A DNA stretch of 7,759 bases, taken from Saprospiraceae bacterium. GTDB taxonomy: Bacteria > Bacteroidota > Bacteroidia > Bacteroidales > JAIPBB01. The DNA lies in contig JAIPBB010000260.1 of assembly GCA_021739805.1 (NCBI GenBank), positions 1 to 7,759 on the forward strand, read 5' to 3'. The position numbers and the translations under genes are program-made. Under the pieces are notes generated by a model, which did no database searches, had not been told where the DNA came from, and saw only the letters and a program-made list of their open reading frames with translations. Positions 5,793-7,759 of the stretch are shown piece after piece (position 1 is the first letter of the stretch; each line of letters starts with the position of its first letter).

Positions 5793-7638
5793 AAATAAAA
5801 GCCTGGGATTTGATGGGATAATATTCTATTCTGATAAAACATATAATGTGAAGGGGCAGGTTACCAAAGAAACGTCAATATATCCTTCCGATGGTTCTGA
5901 AAATCATTCAGTTTCTTATTCATATTATGATGATGGAAGAATTAAAAATCAGACTTTACCTGGCAATGTTGTAATTACAAATACTTACGATGGAAATAAC
6001 ATTGAAGTTAACTATAGTACCGGCGAAAGTTATTCAAAGGAGTATGATGCAACTGGATTACTAACCGAATCGACGGATCCGGGAGGGACAATATCATATT
6101 CCCATAAAAGCTTTGGCGCAGTTAAAAATGTTGAAGGACCGGGTGGGATAAGCACAATTTTTTATGATTCTTTTGGTAGACAGGTCACTTTGGATGATCC
6201 AGATGCAGGTAGCAGTAACTATACCTATGATATCTTTAATCAACTTGAAAGTCAAACTGACGCTAACAGTTCAACTAAAAGTATGACTTATGATAAGTTG
6301 GGGCGAATAAAAACAGTAACTTGTAATGGAATTGTTGATACATATACTTACGATGGGATTAATGGAAAAGGTATGCTCATGGGTATATCCAGATCTGATG
6401 GGAACTCAATTTCCTATGAATATGATGGCTTTCAAAGAGTAATTTCAGAGACAAAATCTGACGGAGTGAATACATTTACTTTTGAATATGAGTATGATCA
6501 AAAAGGAAATTTAATTGAAAAGACATACCCAAATGGATTTGAACTACAGTATACTTACGATGAATATGATCTACTGATTGAAATACGAAATGGATCAACA
6601 CTAATATGGAGGCTAGATGATGTAAATGATAATGGACAAATTGAGGCTGCAACATACGGTACTAATCAAATTACCTATTCATATGATGCACAAAAAAGGT
6701 TAAATGGAATTTATGTTCCAGAAATAATTGATTTTGATTATATTTATAATCAAAAGAGCCAATTGGAATTCAGGATAGAGAAATATTATGTAATTGATGA
6801 AGAAGCCAATGAGGGAAGCTTTGAGGGAATCATTGAAAAGTTCTATTATGATGGTGTTAATCGATTAGTGGAAGTGGAAGTTGGAGGATCTACTGTGCTT
6901 TCAATTGCTTATGATCCAACAACAAATGATCGCATTAAATCCAAATCTGATTATGGCAATTATATTTATGAAAGTGAGGAAAATCACAAATTAGATTATG
7001 TAGTCCCTTATTCTGATGAATTGCCACCAGAACATGAAATTGAATATAATACAGATGGAAAAGTAACTTTGATAACAGAATATAATAATAGTGTTCCAGA
7101 AAAAACCCTTGACATTTTTTATGGCGTTGACGATCAAAGATTTAAAACAACCTATTCTTTTCAAGGGAGTGCTCAGTATTCCAGATATTTCTTTGCAGAC
7201 TATGAGAAAGAAGTCCTTTCAGATAATTCTGAAAGACATTTAAATTATATATATGCTGGTGGTAGTTTAGTTGCAATCGTTGAACAAGTAAATTCAAATG
7301 AAGACCTTCATTATATATATGAAGATCACCTGGGTTCTATACGATGCATTACTGACGATAATGGAACGATAGAGGAGGCGCTTAGTTTCGACCCATGGGG
7401 AAACAGACGTGAACCCAACACGGGTGATAAGTACACTAGCACTCCTTCAAATCTTATGTTTGCCAGGGGATTTACAGGGCATGAACACTTGGATGAATTC
7501 AATCTGATAAACATGAATGGAAGGATATATGATCCTGATCTTGCGATGTTTCTGAGTCCTGATAATTATGTCCAATCTCCTGAAAATTCTCAGAATTATA
7601 ATAGGTATTCTTATTGTTTGAATAAATGTATCAGCTGA
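5743..7638 (+). CDS. RHS repeat / RHS-associated core protein, C-terminal part of the split gene, truncated
   Basis: The frame is open for 631 codons, but residues 1-14 (MAFFLLQIL...) are out-of-frame readthrough of the upstream half. Real homology starts at residue 15 (5785). YD repeats follow: YDDGRIKN (62), YDATGLLTE (101), YDSFGRQVT (141), YDIFNQLES (162), YDKLGRIKT (183), YDGFQRVIS (227), YDQKGNLIE (251), YDEYDLLIE (272), YDAQKRLNG (314) and YDGVNRLVE (369). The RHS-associated core spans about 523-627: YEDHLGSIRCITD (526-538), FDPWGNRRE, ARGFTGHEHLDEFNLINMNGRIYDPDLAMFLSPD. YD repeats spiral into a hollow shell and the core plugs the end that carries the toxin. After YSYCLN (622-627) the frame reads KCIS and stops, so the core end and the C-terminal effector are missing. 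There is no signal peptide, so alone it would not be exported. The ATG at 5743 has no visible ribosome-binding site. The family is firm; expression as a separate protein is doubtful. Confidence 0.82.
   Translation: MAFFLLQILMMRPGVVRNKSLGFDGIIFYSDKTYNVKGQVTKETSIYPSDGSENHSVSYSYYDDGRIKNQTLPGNVVITNTYDGNNIEVNYSTGESYSKEYDATGLLTESTDPGGTISYSHKSFGAVKNVEGPGGISTIFYDSFGRQVTLDDPDAGSSNYTYDIFNQLESQTDANSSTKSMTYDKLGRIKTVTCNGIVDTYTYDGINGKGMLMGISRSDGNSISYEYDGFQRVISETKSDGVNTFTFEYEYDQKGNLIEKTYPNGFELQYTYDEYDLLIEIRNGSTLIWRLDDVNDNGQIEAATYGTNQITYSYDAQKRLNGIYVPEIIDFDYIYNQKSQLEFRIEKYYVIDEEANEGSFEGIIEKFYYDGVNRLVEVEVGGSTVLSIAYDPTTNDRIKSKSDYGNYIYESEENHKLDYVVPYSDELPPEHEIEYNTDGKVTLITEYNNSVPEKTLDIFYGVDDQRFKTTYSFQGSAQYSRYFFADYEKEVLSDNSERHLNYIYAGGSLVAIVEQVNSNEDLHYIYEDHLGSIRCITDDNGTIEEALSFDPWGNRREPNTGDKYTSTPSNLMFARGFTGHEHLDEFNLINMNGRIYDPDLAMFLSPDNYVQSPENSQNYNRYSYCLNKCIS
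5784..5785 (+). other. Frameshift site within a YD repeat
   Basis: Frame one reads Y-D-E-A-G up to 5783. RHS-like coding resumes at 5785 in the next frame as V-V-R-N-K. Only one base (a, 5784) remains of the codon expected for the conserved Arg of YDxxGR. Restoring two bases (gggagtagtt to gggagagtagtt) rebuilds the motif, so the change looks like loss of one AG/GA dinucleotide. No slippery heptamer is evident, so programmed shifting is unlikely. Confidence 0.75.
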
Positions 7639-7759
7639 CCCCTACTCTGCAATTTTAGCATCATTTTTTGACTTTTCCAATAAGTTTTGATTTTCGATAA
7701 TAGAGATATATTCTTTAACAAGGTTTTCTGACATTTTTGTAAAGAAAGAAATTTCCAAA
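7627..7759 (-). mobile_element. Possible edge of an insertion sequence or recombination joint interrupting the RHS core
   Basis: RHS-core homology ends at 7623-7626 and unrelated sequence follows. It opens with TGTATCAGCTGACCCC (7627-7642). Many IS3- and IS21-type elements have termini that start with TG, and IS21-type ends often carry GGGTCA/TGACCC motifs. A minus-strand frame ends just 15 nt inside this edge, as transposase genes often do. The other end and any target duplication lie outside the window, and the visible peptide is not recognisable as a transposase. A failed RHS-tip exchange is an alternative. Confidence 0.3.
7642..7759 (-). CDS. C-terminal fragment of an unrecognised minus-strand protein
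   Basis: Read on the minus strand from the window edge, 38 codons are open before a TAG at 7642-7644. The peptide contains FFTKMSENLVKEY, then IIENQNLLEKSKND and ends KIAE. It is rich in Lys, Glu and Asn with spaced Leu/Ile, so it is probably helical or coiled-coil. The 5' part lies beyond the window. An internal Met at 7732-7734 could start a 30-residue peptide, but readthrough from outside is more likely. I cannot name the family. Helical tails like this occur in small DNA-binding regulators and in some transposition proteins. It converges on the broken RHS gene. Confidence 0.4.
   Translation of the reverse strand, partial: LEISFFTKMSENLVKEYISIIENQNLLEKSKNDAKIAE

Larger units (their letters stand above)
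2226..7626 (+). pseudogene. Composite SpvB/FG-GAP/TcdB-midN/RHS gene, frameshifted and 3'-truncated
   Basis: The frames 2226-5792 and 5743-7638 are two halves of one gene. The first ends inside a YD repeat (YDEAG, then SS and stop) and the second resumes the same repeat one frame over (VVRNKSLGFDG). Adding two bases at about 5784 would give YDEAGRVVRNKSLGFDG, a canonical YDxxGRxxR repeat. The restored product would have about 1,800 residues up to YSYCLN, where homology to the RHS core stops. In Bacteroidota relatives the core continues with an NNPLKYxDPxG-like segment and a variable C-terminal domain. Both are absent here. With two lesions the gene is probably non-functional as a full-length protein, unless the frameshift is a sequencing error. 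The two halves are described separately. Confidence 0.6.

Noticed and set aside
7326..7514. Minus-strand open frame of 62 codons
   Set aside because: It is antisense to the highly conserved RHS core (DHLGSIR to NLINMNGRIYD) and has no recognisable features of its own.
7631..7638. TCAGCTGA palindrome as a site-specific recombination site
   Set aside because: An 8-bp palindrome alone is too short to support this. CAGCTG also occurs at 20-25 with no shared context. It is only noted as part of the possible element end.
1..7759. CRISPR array, tRNA, rRNA or phage structural gene cluster
   Set aside because: No regularly spaced identical short repeats and no tRNA- or rRNA-like sequence were seen. 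The only phage-like element is the S74 domain, which is also widespread in bacterial surface proteins.

Overview
The window looks like an AT-rich genome segment from the phylum Bacteroidota. The second gene carries a C-terminal type IX secretion (T9SS) type A sorting domain, and start codons lack Shine-Dalgarno sequences. The first and third genes encode protein types (Peptidase_S74 tail-fibre-like protein; SpvB/FG-GAP/RHS giant with a PGF-type coat-hanger segment) that are common in environmental members of this phylum. Genus and species cannot be told from the sequence.

Layout. Positions 1-266 hold a probable intrinsic terminator of a gene to the left (1-39), a second perfect hairpin (68-87), a weak Bacteroidota-type promoter candidate, and a gene-free AT-rich leader. 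Three genes then run on the + strand with gaps of 8 and 43 nt and no terminator between them, so they are probably one operon. They are: (1) 267-1469, a secreted fibre protein with a strict 14-residue stalk repeat and a C-terminal S74 chaperone/autoprotease; (2) 1478-2182, a small T9SS-exported protein with one YD/RHS-like motif; (3) from 2226, a very large secreted SpvB / FG-GAP / TcdB-midN / RHS protein related to Tc-toxin TcB-TcC cocoons.

The third gene carries two lesions. A frameshift at about 5784, equivalent to loss of 2 bp inside a YD repeat, splits it into 2226-5792 and a second frame that ends at 7638. Then, right after the RHS-core motif YSYCLN (7621-7623), the sequence stops resembling an RHS protein. 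The usual end of the core and the variable C-terminal toxin or tip are missing. From about 7627 unrelated DNA begins with TGTATCAGCTGACCCC, and a minus-strand reading frame (7642 to the window end) finishes only about 15 nt inside it. This looks like the edge of an insertion sequence or a recombination joint.

Inferred biology: an exported surface or toxin-like cassette in which a trimeric fibre, a T9SS accessory protein and an RHS cage are encoded together, with the RHS gene now probably decayed or split. I see no complete new system. The most distinctive signals are the indel-free 14-residue grid of the fibre, which runs up to its own predicted cleavage site, and the two breaks in the RHS gene.
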